A stretch of DNA of 64,000 nt from an uncultured Comamonadaceae bacterium (lineage in GTDB: Bacteria > Pseudomonadota > Gammaproteobacteria > Burkholderiales > Burkholderiaceae), in assembly GCA_946482595.1 (NCBI GenBank), contig CAMLSD010000001.1, positions 82,973-146,972 on the forward strand. Direction: 5' to 3'. Positions 9,041 through 16,392 of the stretch are shown here, one piece after another. Numbering within the stretch: the first letter of the stretch is position 1; each line of letters opens with the position of its first letter. The notes below the pieces were generated by a model. The model ran no database searches, had not been told where the DNA came from, and saw nothing but the letters and a program-made list of their open reading frames with translations. A program made the translations under genes and the position numbers.

Positions 9041-9460
9041 GCATGCCCGCGAAGGCGGGTATCCATGTGGTTGCAGAGACTGACGGCTATGGATCCCCGC
9101 CTGCGCGGGGATGACCGGTGGAGGGTGGGCCGCCACCGGCACGTTGTCGCGCAGCGCCAATCCCAACCGTCATGCCCGCAAAGGCGGGCATCCATGGGCA
9201 TCACGGAGGGGCGCCGCTGGATCCCCGCCTGCGCGGGGATGACCTGATGGTGGACTGCCGCACAAGGGGGCATCCCGTGGCGTCCGCCTTCCAGCCACCG
9301 TCATGCCCGCGAAGGCGGGCATCCACGGGCATCACGGCGGTCGCCGATGGATTCCCGCCTGCGCGGGAATGACCTGATGGTGGACTGCCGTACACGGGGG
9401 CATCGCGAGGCACCCGCTCTCCCGCCACCGTCATGCCCGCGAAAGCGGGCATCCATGGGT
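9041..9460. repeat. Tandem array of about 130-bp palindromic repeat units
   Basis: The motif (T/G)CATGCCCGCGAAGGCGGG starts at 9041, 9170, 9301 and 9431, a spacing of 129-131 bp. Within each unit it is followed about 45-55 bp later by an inverted partner of the type GGATCCCCGCCTGCGCGGGG or GGATTCCCGCCTGCGCGGGA with ATGACC. The linker TGGTGGACTGCCG(C/T)ACA is repeated in two units, so the whole unit, not only the palindrome, is duplicated. Three units are complete and a fourth half-unit stops 5 bp from the end of the convergent alcohol dehydrogenase gene. Palindromes of this kind are widespread intergenic elements in Burkholderiales. No gene is seen here. Confidence 0.9.
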
Positions 9461-9462
9461 CG

Positions 9463-10596
9463 CTACATCGACGCTTGCAGCATCGACCGATAGTCCTCGA
9501 CGCTTGCCTCGCGCGGGTTGGTCTTGTGGCAATGGTCGGCCAGGGCCCCGCGGATCACGGCGTCGAAGCTGTCTTCGCTCACGCCCATCGCAGCCAGGCC
9601 GGTGGGCAGCCCCAGGCGGGCGTTCATGTCGCGCAGGGCGTCGGTGATATCACCGGCCGAACTCAGCCCCATGGCGTGGGCCATGCGCTCCAGACGGCGG
9701 TCGGCCTGGACCGATGGCGCGCCGGCATTGAACCGCACCACCGCCGGCAGGAACACGGCATTCAACGTGCCATGGTGCAGCCGCGGGTTGACTCCCCCCA
9801 GGCTGTGGCTGAGCGAATGCACGCAGCCCAGGCCCTTCTGGAAGGCCATCGCGCCCTGCATCGACGCGCTCATCATGTGGCGGCGCGCCTCGCGGTCGCT
9901 GCCATTGCGGGTGGCCGCCTCGATGTGGGCCCAGCCGCGCTCCAGGCCATCGAGTGCAATGCCGTCGGCCGGTGGGTTGAAGGCTGCCGACATGAAGGTT
10001 TCCATGCAATGGGCGATGGCGTCCATGCCGGTGGCCGCGGTGAGCATCGGGGGCAGGCCGAGGGTCAGCTCCGGATCGCAGATCGCCGTCTTCGGCACCA
10101 GGTGCCACGAATGGAAGCCCAGCTTGCGGCCGTCGTCGACGATCACGATCGCGCCGCGGGCGACCTCGCTGCCGGTGCCGGCGGTGGTGGGCACGGCGAT
10201 CAGCGGCGCCACCCGCTCGGTGATACGCGGGCTGCCGCCTTCGATCGTCGCGTAGTGTTTGAGCGGCCCCTCGTGGGTGGCGGCAATCGCCACGCCTTTG
10301 GCCAGGTCGATCGACGAGCCCCCGCCGATGGCCACGAGGCCGTTGCAGCCCTGTGCACGATACAGCTCGGCAGCGGCCCGCACGGCGGCCTCGGTGGGGT
10401 TGGACGGTGTCTGGTCGAAGACCGGGGGCTGGGTGCCCAGTGCGGCCAGCGCACGGTCCAGCACACCGGCTGCGCGCACGCCGGCGTCGGTGACGATCAG
10501 CGGGCGGGAGATGCCGCTGCGTTCGCATTCCTGGGGCAGCAGCGCGACTGCGCCGAAGTCGAACTGGATCTGGGTGATGTACTGGATCAGGGCCAT
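9463..10596 (-). CDS. Iron-containing alcohol dehydrogenase
   Basis: A 377-residue group III (Fe-dependent) NAD(P) alcohol dehydrogenase. It carries the GGGSSID cofactor motif (91-97), VPTTAGTGSE, the metal residues Asp and His in TGMDAIAHCMET, and the two metal histidines in the GCVHSLSHSLGG segment. Length is typical. The ATG at 10596 (MALIQYITQIQFDFG) is chosen because the family N-terminus starts here; the frame is open further upstream but that sequence is unlike the family and runs into the divergent gene. The natural substrate cannot be told from sequence. Its stop lies 5 bp from a repeat array, and it is divergent from a hydratase-like gene with a 73-bp shared promoter space. Confidence 0.9.
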   Translation of the reverse strand: MALIQYITQIQFDFGAVALLPQECERSGISRPLIVTDAGVRAAGVLDRALAALGTQPPVFDQTPSNPTEAAVRAAAELYRAQGCNGLVAIGGGSSIDLAKGVAIAATHEGPLKHYATIEGGSPRITERVAPLIAVPTTAGTGSEVARGAIVIVDDGRKLGFHSWHLVPKTAICDPELTLGLPPMLTAATGMDAIAHCMETFMSAAFNPPADGIALDGLERGWAHIEAATRNGSDREARRHMMSASMQGAMAFQKGLGCVHSLSHSLGGVNPRLHHGTLNAVFLPAVVRFNAGAPSVQADRRLERMAHAMGLSSAGDITDALRDMNARLGLPTGLAAMGVSEDSFDAVIRGALADHCHKTNPREASVEDYRSMLQASM

Positions 10597-10669
10597 GGCA
10601 GCACGGGCAGACGGTGGCTGAAAGTCCCAGTATGCTTGCCCCGTACCTACCTCACCATCGGGAGACACC

Positions 10670-11533
10670 ATGAAACGAGCGGGACACACCGCCCTGGCCA
10701 TCGCGCTTGCCATGGCCGGGCTGAGCCTGTCCACGGCAGCGCGCGCCGCCTGCCCGAGCGACCTGCAGGCCGCCACGCTGGTGGCCAACTACATGGCCCG
10801 CCAGGCGGCCGAGAACCCTGACCCGCTGACGGCCGCGGACGGCGAGTGTGGTCGCGCCAAGGTCGTGCGCTACCTCGGCCAGCAGCTCGGCCCGGTCGCC
10901 GGCTACAAGGCCGGGCTCACCAATCCGGCCGTCCAGAAACGCTTCAACCATGACAGTCCCGTGCGCGGCACGCTGTTCAAGTCGATGCTGCTGGCCGACG
11001 GCGCCGAGGTGCCGGCGCGCTTTGGCGCACGGCCGCTGTTCGAGGCCGATCTGCTGGTGCGCGTGAAGAGCCCGGCCATCCACCAGGCGCGCACACCGGC
11101 CGACGTGCTCAGGCACATCGACGCCATCGTGCCCTTCATCGAACTGCCCGACCTGGTGGTGCAGGATCCGGGCAAGCTCAACGGGGCGGCCATCACTTAC
11201 ATCAATGTCGGTGCCCGCTGGGGTGTGATGGGCCAGCCGATCACGGTCACACCGGCCATGCTGGACCAACTGGCCGCGATGACGGTCAAGGTGATGGACA
11301 CCAGCGGCAAGGAGCTCGATCGTGGCAAGGGCTCGGACGTGCTCGGTCACCCGCTGAATGCCGTGGTGTGGCTGGCCCAGGACCTCAAGCGGGAAGGCGT
11401 CACGCTGCGCCGCGGTGACCTGCTCAGTCTCGGGTCGTTCTCGAAGCTCCTGCCCCCGCAGCCGGGCCTGGGCGTGAAGGTGGTCTACGAAGGCCTCGAT
11501 GGCACGCCGCAGGTGGGCGTGAAGTTCAAGTGA
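10670..11533 (+). CDS. Exported 2-keto-4-pentenoate hydratase/FAH-like protein
   Basis: A 287-residue protein with a clear Sec signal peptide (residues 1-27, ending STAARA, then ACPSDLQ) fused to a fold of the MhpD/fumarylacetoacetate hydrolase superfamily. The core is recognisable from AGYKAGLTNPAVQKRF (77-92), GTLFKSML and RPLFEADLLVRV. Family metal ligands are normally ExE plus a later Glu; here Glu125 and Asp127 (FEAD) with Glu158 occupy those places, a conservative change. Cytoplasmic relatives hydrate 2-hydroxypentadienoates in aromatic meta-cleavage, so a periplasmic version is unusual. A GTG-started esterase gene overlaps its stop by 4 bp, so the two are translationally coupled. Confidence 0.75.
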   Translation: MKRAGHTALAIALAMAGLSLSTAARAACPSDLQAATLVANYMARQAAENPDPLTAADGECGRAKVVRYLGQQLGPVAGYKAGLTNPAVQKRFNHDSPVRGTLFKSMLLADGAEVPARFGARPLFEADLLVRVKSPAIHQARTPADVLRHIDAIVPFIELPDLVVQDPGKLNGAAITYINVGARWGVMGQPITVTPAMLDQLAAMTVKVMDTSGKELDRGKGSDVLGHPLNAVVWLAQDLKREGVTLRRGDLLSLGSFSKLLPPQPGLGVKVVYEGLDGTPQVGVKFK

Positions 11534-12510
11534 GCCCGCCCACCCGTGCATCGCAGGTGCCGGCCGACGCCAGCGTGCTCACGCCGCGCATGCGCGATGT
11601 GCTCGATCGCATCCGTCGCGCGAAGATCACGCCGTACCACCAGTTGAGTGTGGCCGAGGCGCGGGCGGCCTACCTGGCTGCCGCGGAGATCCTCGACCTG
11701 CCGCGTGCTGCGCTGCCGCGCGTCGAAGACGTGCAGCTGAGTGCCGGCGACGGCACACCGCTGCGCGCCCGGCTGTATGCGCCCAGCCATGAGCGCCTGC
11801 CCGTGGTGCTGTATCTGCATGGGGGTGGTTTCACGATTGGCAGCATCGAGACGCACGACAGCCTGTGCCGGCAGATCGCCTTGCGCAGCGGCGCGGCCGT
11901 GGTGTCGCTCGAATACCGGCTGGCGCCGGAGCACCGGTTTCCGGTGGCCGTGGAAGACGCCTGGGCCGGGCTCACCGGCCTGCGCACACAGGCTGCGGCC
12001 TGGGGGCTCGATGGTTCACGTCTGGCGGTGGCCGGCGACAGTGCCGGCGGCACGCTCGCCGCAGTGTGTGCGGTGATGGCCCGTCACTTCGAGCTGCCGC
12101 TGGCGCTGCAGGTGCTGATCACCCCTGGCACCACCGCGCACCAGGACACGGACTCCCACGCGCGATTTGCACACGGCTTTGTGCTCGAGAAACCGGCGAT
12201 CGACTGGTTCTTCGCGCACTACATCGACCCGCAGCATCGCACCGACTGGCGCTTTGCGCCGCTGCACGCCGAAGACCTCGACGGCGTGGCACCGGCCTGG
12301 GTCGGCGTGGCCGAGGCCGACCCGCTGGCCGACGAGGCCATCGCCTATGCCGATCGCCTGCGCATGGCACATGTGCCGGTGGCGCTGGAGGTCTACCGCG
12401 GCGTCACGCACGACTTCATCAAGATGGGCCGGGCGCTGCCCGAAGCCTCCCAGGCGCAGGCCTCGCTGGCTGCGGCATTGCAACAAGCCCTTGGAACCAC
12501 TCCGACATGA
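11530..12510 (+). CDS. Alpha/beta hydrolase, HSL-type esterase
   Basis: A 326-residue hydrolase of the hormone-sensitive lipase family. HGGG at 97-100 forms the oxyanion hole, GDSAGG at 169-174 holds the nucleophile Ser171, the acid is in EADPLADEA and the His in THDFIKMG. There is no signal peptide. Expected activity is on short-chain esters. The GTG start overlaps the stop of the preceding hydratase-like gene (GTGA) and its own stop overlaps the next ATG (ATGA), so three genes are coupled from 10670 to 13364. The pathway they serve is not apparent. Confidence 0.9.
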   Translation: MSPPTRASQVPADASVLTPRMRDVLDRIRRAKITPYHQLSVAEARAAYLAAAEILDLPRAALPRVEDVQLSAGDGTPLRARLYAPSHERLPVVLYLHGGGFTIGSIETHDSLCRQIALRSGAAVVSLEYRLAPEHRFPVAVEDAWAGLTGLRTQAAAWGLDGSRLAVAGDSAGGTLAAVCAVMARHFELPLALQVLITPGTTAHQDTDSHARFAHGFVLEKPAIDWFFAHYIDPQHRTDWRFAPLHAEDLDGVAPAWVGVAEADPLADEAIAYADRLRMAHVPVALEVYRGVTHDFIKMGRALPEASQAQASLAAALQQALGTTPT

Positions 12511-13364
12511 AACGCAGCGACTTCCGATTCCTGTTCCGCCTGCGCGTGCGCTGGGCCGAGATCGACGCCCAGAAGATCGTCTTCAACGGCCACTACCTGA
12601 TGTACTTCGACACGGCCATTGCCGACTACTGGCGTGCCCTGGCCCTGCCGTACCCGGAGGCCGTGGAGCAGTTCGGTGGCGACCTCTACGTCAAGAAGGC
12701 ATCGATCGAGTACCACGCCTCGGCCCGCTATGACGACGTGCTCGAGGTCGGCATCCGGTGCCAGCGTGTGGGCAATTCGTCGATCCAGTTCGAGCTTGGC
12801 ATCTTCCGCCAGGACGAGCACCTGATCACCGGCGAGCTGATCTACGTGTTCGCCAACCCCGAGACCCAGAAGTCGATGGCGGTGCCGCAGGAACTGCGCG
12901 ACGTCCTGACGGCCTACGAGGCCGGCGAGTCGATGGTGTCGGTGCGGGTGGGCTCGTGGGATGAGATCGGTGCCGAGGCGCATGCGATCCGGCAGGAGGT
13001 GTTCATCGTCGAGCAGAACATTCCCGCCGAGATGGAATGGGACGAGGCCGACAAGACCAGTGTGCACGCCGTGGCCTACAACCGTTTCGGCATGCCGCTG
13101 GCCACCGGCCGGCTGCTGGAGCACGTGCCCGGCGTGGCCAAGATCGGGCGCATGGCCGCGCGCCGCACGATGCGTGGCGGCGGCGTCGGCCGCGCCGTGC
13201 TGGAGGCCCTGATGCGCGCCGCCCGCGAGCGCGGCTACCACGAGGCGGTGCTGCACGCCCAGACATCGGCTGCTGCGTTTTATGCCCGCTCCGGCTTTGT
13301 GCCGCGCGGGCCGCAGTTCGAGGAAGTCGGCATTCCCCATGTCGAGATGGTGAAGACCCTCTGA
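12507..13364 (+). CDS. Fusion of YbgC/FadM-like acyl-CoA thioesterase and GNAT acetyltransferase
   Basis: A 285-residue two-domain protein. Residues 1-135 are a hotdog 4HBT thioesterase (RVRWAEIDAQKIVFNGHYL, with the Asp and the GHYLMYFD turn, then VKKASIEYHASARYDDVLEV). Residues 145-285 are a GNAT domain (IRQEVFIVEQNIPAEMEWDE, then GRMAARRTMRGGGVGRAVLE for acetyl-CoA binding and AAAFYARSGF at the end), closest in look to the ElaA type. The ATG overlaps the esterase stop by 4 bp. Thioesterases hydrolyse acyl-CoA and GNATs use acetyl-CoA, but no joint substrate is known to me. There is no stop or frameshift between the domains, so the fusion is real in this sequence. Confidence 0.88.
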   Translation: MKRSDFRFLFRLRVRWAEIDAQKIVFNGHYLMYFDTAIADYWRALALPYPEAVEQFGGDLYVKKASIEYHASARYDDVLEVGIRCQRVGNSSIQFELGIFRQDEHLITGELIYVFANPETQKSMAVPQELRDVLTAYEAGESMVSVRVGSWDEIGAEAHAIRQEVFIVEQNIPAEMEWDEADKTSVHAVAYNRFGMPLATGRLLEHVPGVAKIGRMAARRTMRGGGVGRAVLEALMRAARERGYHEAVLHAQTSAAAFYARSGFVPRGPQFEEVGIPHVEMVKTL

Positions 13365-13712
13365 GGCACTGAAGCCCTGAAGCCCCTGGCTGGCGGCCCG
13401 TTCAAGGGCGGCCGCGGGGCACCCCGCCAGCGGGTGACGATGGCGCCGCGCGACACGCTTGCCGGCGCGATCGGGTCGCGCGCGCCTGCCGCGGCCACGC
13501 GGCTCAACGCTTGCCGAGTCAGCTCGCACCTGCCTGCGTCGACCCCGGCGCCGGCGGCCATGTGCCGCCTGGCCTTCGTCTCTCATCCCCGTGCATGAAC
13601 GCCTGCAGCGCTGTCCCGCGCCGTGGCAGGCGTGTGCGTGCCTGCGTGCGTGCGCGCCTGAAGGTCCGCCGCTTCAACACGCAAGGCTCGACCGCAAACG
13701 GTGTGAGGTGAT

Positions 13713-13728
13713 TTCGGGTTTACCCGAA
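13713..13728. promoter_or_regulatory. 16-bp perfect palindrome upstream of the apnO-like operon
   Basis: TTCGGGT-TT-ACCCGAA is an inverted repeat with perfect 7-bp arms, about 100 bp before the apnO-like ATG. It could be an operator or part of a promoter; the binding protein is unknown. Confidence 0.45.
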
Positions 13729-13744
13729 TGGAGTGATCATCATG

Positions 13745-13755
13745 TGGTCATACCA
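13745..13755. promoter_or_regulatory. Candidate GntR/FadR-type operator
   Basis: TGGTCATACCA has the TGGT-N3-ACCA symmetry recognised by many FadR-subfamily GntR regulators. A further ACACCAC follows at 13759. The regulator encoded at the end of the same operon (20423-21154) is the natural candidate to bind it. The pattern is seen; the binding is inferred. Confidence 0.45.
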
Positions 13756-13828
13756 TTACACCACTGGCTCAGACATCGAGCCACGGAAGCGGCCACAGGG
13801 GCTGCAACCGGCACAGACGGAGAAATCG

Positions 13829-14659
13829 ATGACCACGAAGATTGCGTTGTTCGGGGCGGGGGGCAAGATGGGCGTGCGCCTGTCGTTGAACCTGAAGGGC
13901 TCACCCTATGAAGTGCGCCATGTCGAGCCGGGAGAAGCCGGCCGCCAGCGCCTGCGTGACGAAGTGGGCGTGGGCTGCCACACGGCCGACGAAGCGCTCG
14001 AAGGAGTCGACGTGGTGATCCTGGCCGTGCCGGACACCCTGATCGGCAAGCTCGCGGCCGAGATCGCGCCCAAGCTCAAGCCCGGCACCATGGTGATGAC
14101 ACTCGACGCCGCCGCGCCGTTCGCGGGCCACCTGCCCGAGCGCGCGGATCTGGTGTACTTCGTGGCGCACCCCTGCCATCCGTCGATCTTTCATCCAGCC
14201 GCGCATGCCGACGGCCGCCCGGACTACTTCGGTGGGGTCGCCGCACCGCAGTCCATCGTCAGCGCGCTGATGCAGGGCCCGGAGTCGGCGTTCGACCTGG
14301 GCGAGGCAATTGCGCGCACCATCTATCAGCCGATCGAACGCTCCTACCGCGTGACCGTCGAGCAGATGGCCATGCTGGAGCCGGGTCTGTCCGAGACGGT
14401 GTGCGCCACGCTGCTGGACGTGATGCGCGAAGCGATGGATGAAGTGGTGTCGCGCGGCGTGCCGTCGGATGCGGCTCGCGACTTCCTGTTGGGCCACATG
14501 ACCATCCTGAGTGCGGTGATCTTCAAACAGATCCCCGGCCAGTTCTCGGACGCCTGCAACAAGGCCATCACCTACGGCAAGCCCCGCCTGATGCGCGACG
14601 ACTGGAAAAAGGTCTTCGACCGCGACGAGATCGCCGAGAGCATCCGGCGCATCACCTGA
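13829..14659 (+). CDS. ApnO-like D-apionate oxidoisomerase (6PGDH-like fold)
   Basis: A 276-residue NAD(P)-dependent enzyme with N-terminal motif GAGGKMG (residues 9-15) and a helical C-terminal domain like that of phosphogluconate dehydrogenases. Segments VVILAVPDTLIGK, FVAHPCHPSIF, YFGGVAAPQSIVSALMQGPE and TVEQMAMLEPGLSETV resemble ApnO, which oxidises and rearranges D-apionate to 3-oxo-isoapionate. The neighbouring RuBisCO-like protein and DUF1537 kinase are the partners expected of that pathway, which strengthens the call. The ATG at 13829 is chosen because the Rossmann motif starts at once and GGAG lies at 13819-13822; an earlier ATG at 13733 would add 32 residues across the operator sites. 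Confidence 0.75.
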   Translation: MTTKIALFGAGGKMGVRLSLNLKGSPYEVRHVEPGEAGRQRLRDEVGVGCHTADEALEGVDVVILAVPDTLIGKLAAEIAPKLKPGTMVMTLDAAAPFAGHLPERADLVYFVAHPCHPSIFHPAAHADGRPDYFGGVAAPQSIVSALMQGPESAFDLGEAIARTIYQPIERSYRVTVEQMAMLEPGLSETVCATLLDVMREAMDEVVSRGVPSDAARDFLLGHMTILSAVIFKQIPGQFSDACNKAITYGKPRLMRDDWKKVFDRDEIAESIRRIT

Positions 14660-14780
14660 GCGCCGTCCGAACACATTCCCCACCCGGCTGACCCGGTGTG
14701 CACGGCCACACCGGGCCGGCCGAGTGCACCCTGAACCACCCCCGGCGCAGCACGAGCGCACCCACAAGAGGAGACACACC

Positions 14781-15767
14781 ATGACCGCACGCATCCCCAC
14801 CCGCCGCATCGGCCTCGCATTGGCCGCGGCCACACTGGGCCTGGCTGGCGCAGCCCACGCCCAGACCGTGATGAAGATCAGCTACTCGACCTCGATCAAC
14901 TCGCACTACGGTGTGGGCTCGGTGGCCTTCTGCGACGAGGTCGAGCGCGGCACCCAGGGCCGCTACAAGTGCCAGCAGTTCCCGAATGCTGCCCTGGGCG
15001 GCGAGCGCGAGATGATCGAAGCAGTGCAACTGGGCACGCAGGATCTGGTCAACGCATCGACCGGTGCGCTGGGCAACTTCGTGCCCGAGGTGAAGATCGT
15101 CGACATCCCGTTCCTGTTTCGGGACTATGACCACGCCCGCAAGGTGATGGACGGACCGATCGGGCAGGACCTGCTCGCCAAGATGAGCGCCAAGGGCCTG
15201 ATCGGCCTGGCCTGGACCGAAAACGGCTTTCGCCACATGACCAACAGCAAGCGGCCCATCGTCCAGGCAAGCGATGCCAGCGGCCTGAAGATGCGCACCA
15301 TGGAAAACAAGGTGCACATGGAGGGCTACAAGACCTTCGGCATGCTGCCCACTCCGATGGCCTGGCCCGAGGTCTTCACCGCCTTGCAGCAGGGCACGGT
15401 GGACGGCCAGGAGAACCCGATCCCGGTGATCCTGTCGGCCAAGCTTGCGCAAGTCCAGAAGCATCTGTCGCTCACCAAGCATGTGTACTCGCCAGCCGTG
15501 CTGATCGTCTCGCCCACCATCTGGAACAAGCTGTCCGATGCCGACAAGGCCGTCTTCCGCGAGGCCGCGAAAAAGGGTGCGGCCGCCCAGCGCAAGAAGG
15601 TCAACGATGACGAGACAAACGGCATCGCCGAGCTGAAGAAGGACGGCATGCAGATCGTCGAGAGCGTGAACGGCGAGAGCTTCCGCAAGGCCGTGGCGCC
15701 GGCCTACGCAGGCTATGCCCGCGAGTTCGGTGCCGACCGCATCGCCGCGATCCAGGCGGTGAAGTAA
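14781..15767 (+). CDS. TRAP transporter substrate-binding protein (DctP), first system
   Basis: A 328-residue periplasmic solute-binding protein. The signal peptide ends AGAAHA (residue 27). The DctP fold shows in SYSTSINSHYGVGSVAFCDE, GGEREMIEAVQLGTQDLV, ENGFRHMTNSKRPI and TALQQGTVDGQENPI, with the Arg in the GLKMRTM segment typically binding the ligand carboxylate. The start is preceded by GAGGAG (14769-14774). It feeds the DctQ and DctM permeases that follow. The operon context suggests D-apionate or a related branched acid sugar as ligand. It is very similar to the second DctP at 40764-41735; differences such as INSHY against KESHY may tune specificity. Confidence 0.93.
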   Translation: MTARIPTRRIGLALAAATLGLAGAAHAQTVMKISYSTSINSHYGVGSVAFCDEVERGTQGRYKCQQFPNAALGGEREMIEAVQLGTQDLVNASTGALGNFVPEVKIVDIPFLFRDYDHARKVMDGPIGQDLLAKMSAKGLIGLAWTENGFRHMTNSKRPIVQASDASGLKMRTMENKVHMEGYKTFGMLPTPMAWPEVFTALQQGTVDGQENPIPVILSAKLAQVQKHLSLTKHVYSPAVLIVSPTIWNKLSDADKAVFREAAKKGAAAQRKKVNDDETNGIAELKKDGMQIVESVNGESFRKAVAPAYAGYAREFGADRIAAIQAVK

Positions 15768-15789
15768 GGCGCAGCGCGGGAGCACGGCC

Positions 15790-16281
15790 ATGAAGCGACT
15801 CCTCGTGCGCATCGACTGGCTGCTCACCGGCCTGTGCCTGCATGCCGGCTGCGCGCTGCTGGCCCTGGTGGCCTGCCTGGGGCTGTGGCAAGTGGTGAGC
15901 CGCTTCGTGCTGTCACAACCGTCGACCTGGACGGAAGAGTCCATGCGCCGGCTGCTGATCTGGATGGTGATGCTGGGTGTGGTCGGGGCGTTCCGCCAGG
16001 GCGCGCTGGTGTCGGTGGACCTGATGCTGCGCCTGTCGCGCGGCACGTGGGGCAGGGCGGTGCGCTCGCTCATCACCAGCGTCAACCTGGCCTTCCTGGG
16101 CGTGATCCTGTGGTTCGGGATCGACCTGGCCCGGCGTGTCCACTTCCAGAGCTTTGCCAGCATCGACATCTCCATGGCCTGGGGCTACGGCGCACTGCCG
16201 GTCGGCGCGGTGCTGGCCATCGTGGCCGTGCTGGCGCATCACCTCGACCCTCACGACGACGAGTTGTCAACGGCGCAGTAG
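15790..16281 (+). CDS. TRAP transporter small permease (DctQ), first system
   Basis: A 163-residue integral membrane protein with four predicted transmembrane helices (ALLALVACLGLWQVVSRFVL; LLIWMVMLGVVGAF; FLGVILWFGIDLA; ALPVGAVLAIVAVLAHH). The sequence STWTEESMRRLLIW is the DctQ signature between helices 1 and 2. It couples DctM to the binding protein in the Na+- or H+-driven TRAP transporter. It begins 22 bp after dctP and is nearly the same length and sequence as the DctQ at 41796. Confidence 0.92.
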   Translation: MKRLLVRIDWLLTGLCLHAGCALLALVACLGLWQVVSRFVLSQPSTWTEESMRRLLIWMVMLGVVGAFRQGALVSVDLMLRLSRGTWGRAVRSLITSVNLAFLGVILWFGIDLARRVHFQSFASIDISMAWGYGALPVGAVLAIVAVLAHHLDPHDDELSTAQ

Positions 16282-16392
16282 CCGAAGCAACAAGCGACAG
16301 AGCGGGCGACGCACCAGGCGCCGTGTGCACCTGCGCGCCGGCGCGTGCCATCGCTGCCTTGCACCCCTTGCCACCTGAACCCTGGCCACACC

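Larger units (their letters stand above)
13365..13828. other. 464-bp intergenic region upstream of the apnO-like operon
   Basis: No convincing gene is seen. The left part (to about 13680) is very GC-rich with no coding pattern. The right part is less GC-rich and holds two symmetrical sequences described separately, so it is the probable promoter region of the D-apionate-type operon. Confidence 0.6.

Noticed and set aside
9041..9460. CRISPR array or insertion sequence
   Set aside because: Units are 130 bp with conserved linkers, no transposase and no unique spacers; they are palindromic intergenic repeats.
13365..13700. Small genes in the long upstream region of the apnO-like operon
   Set aside because: Short frames on both strands lack start signals and codon bias.
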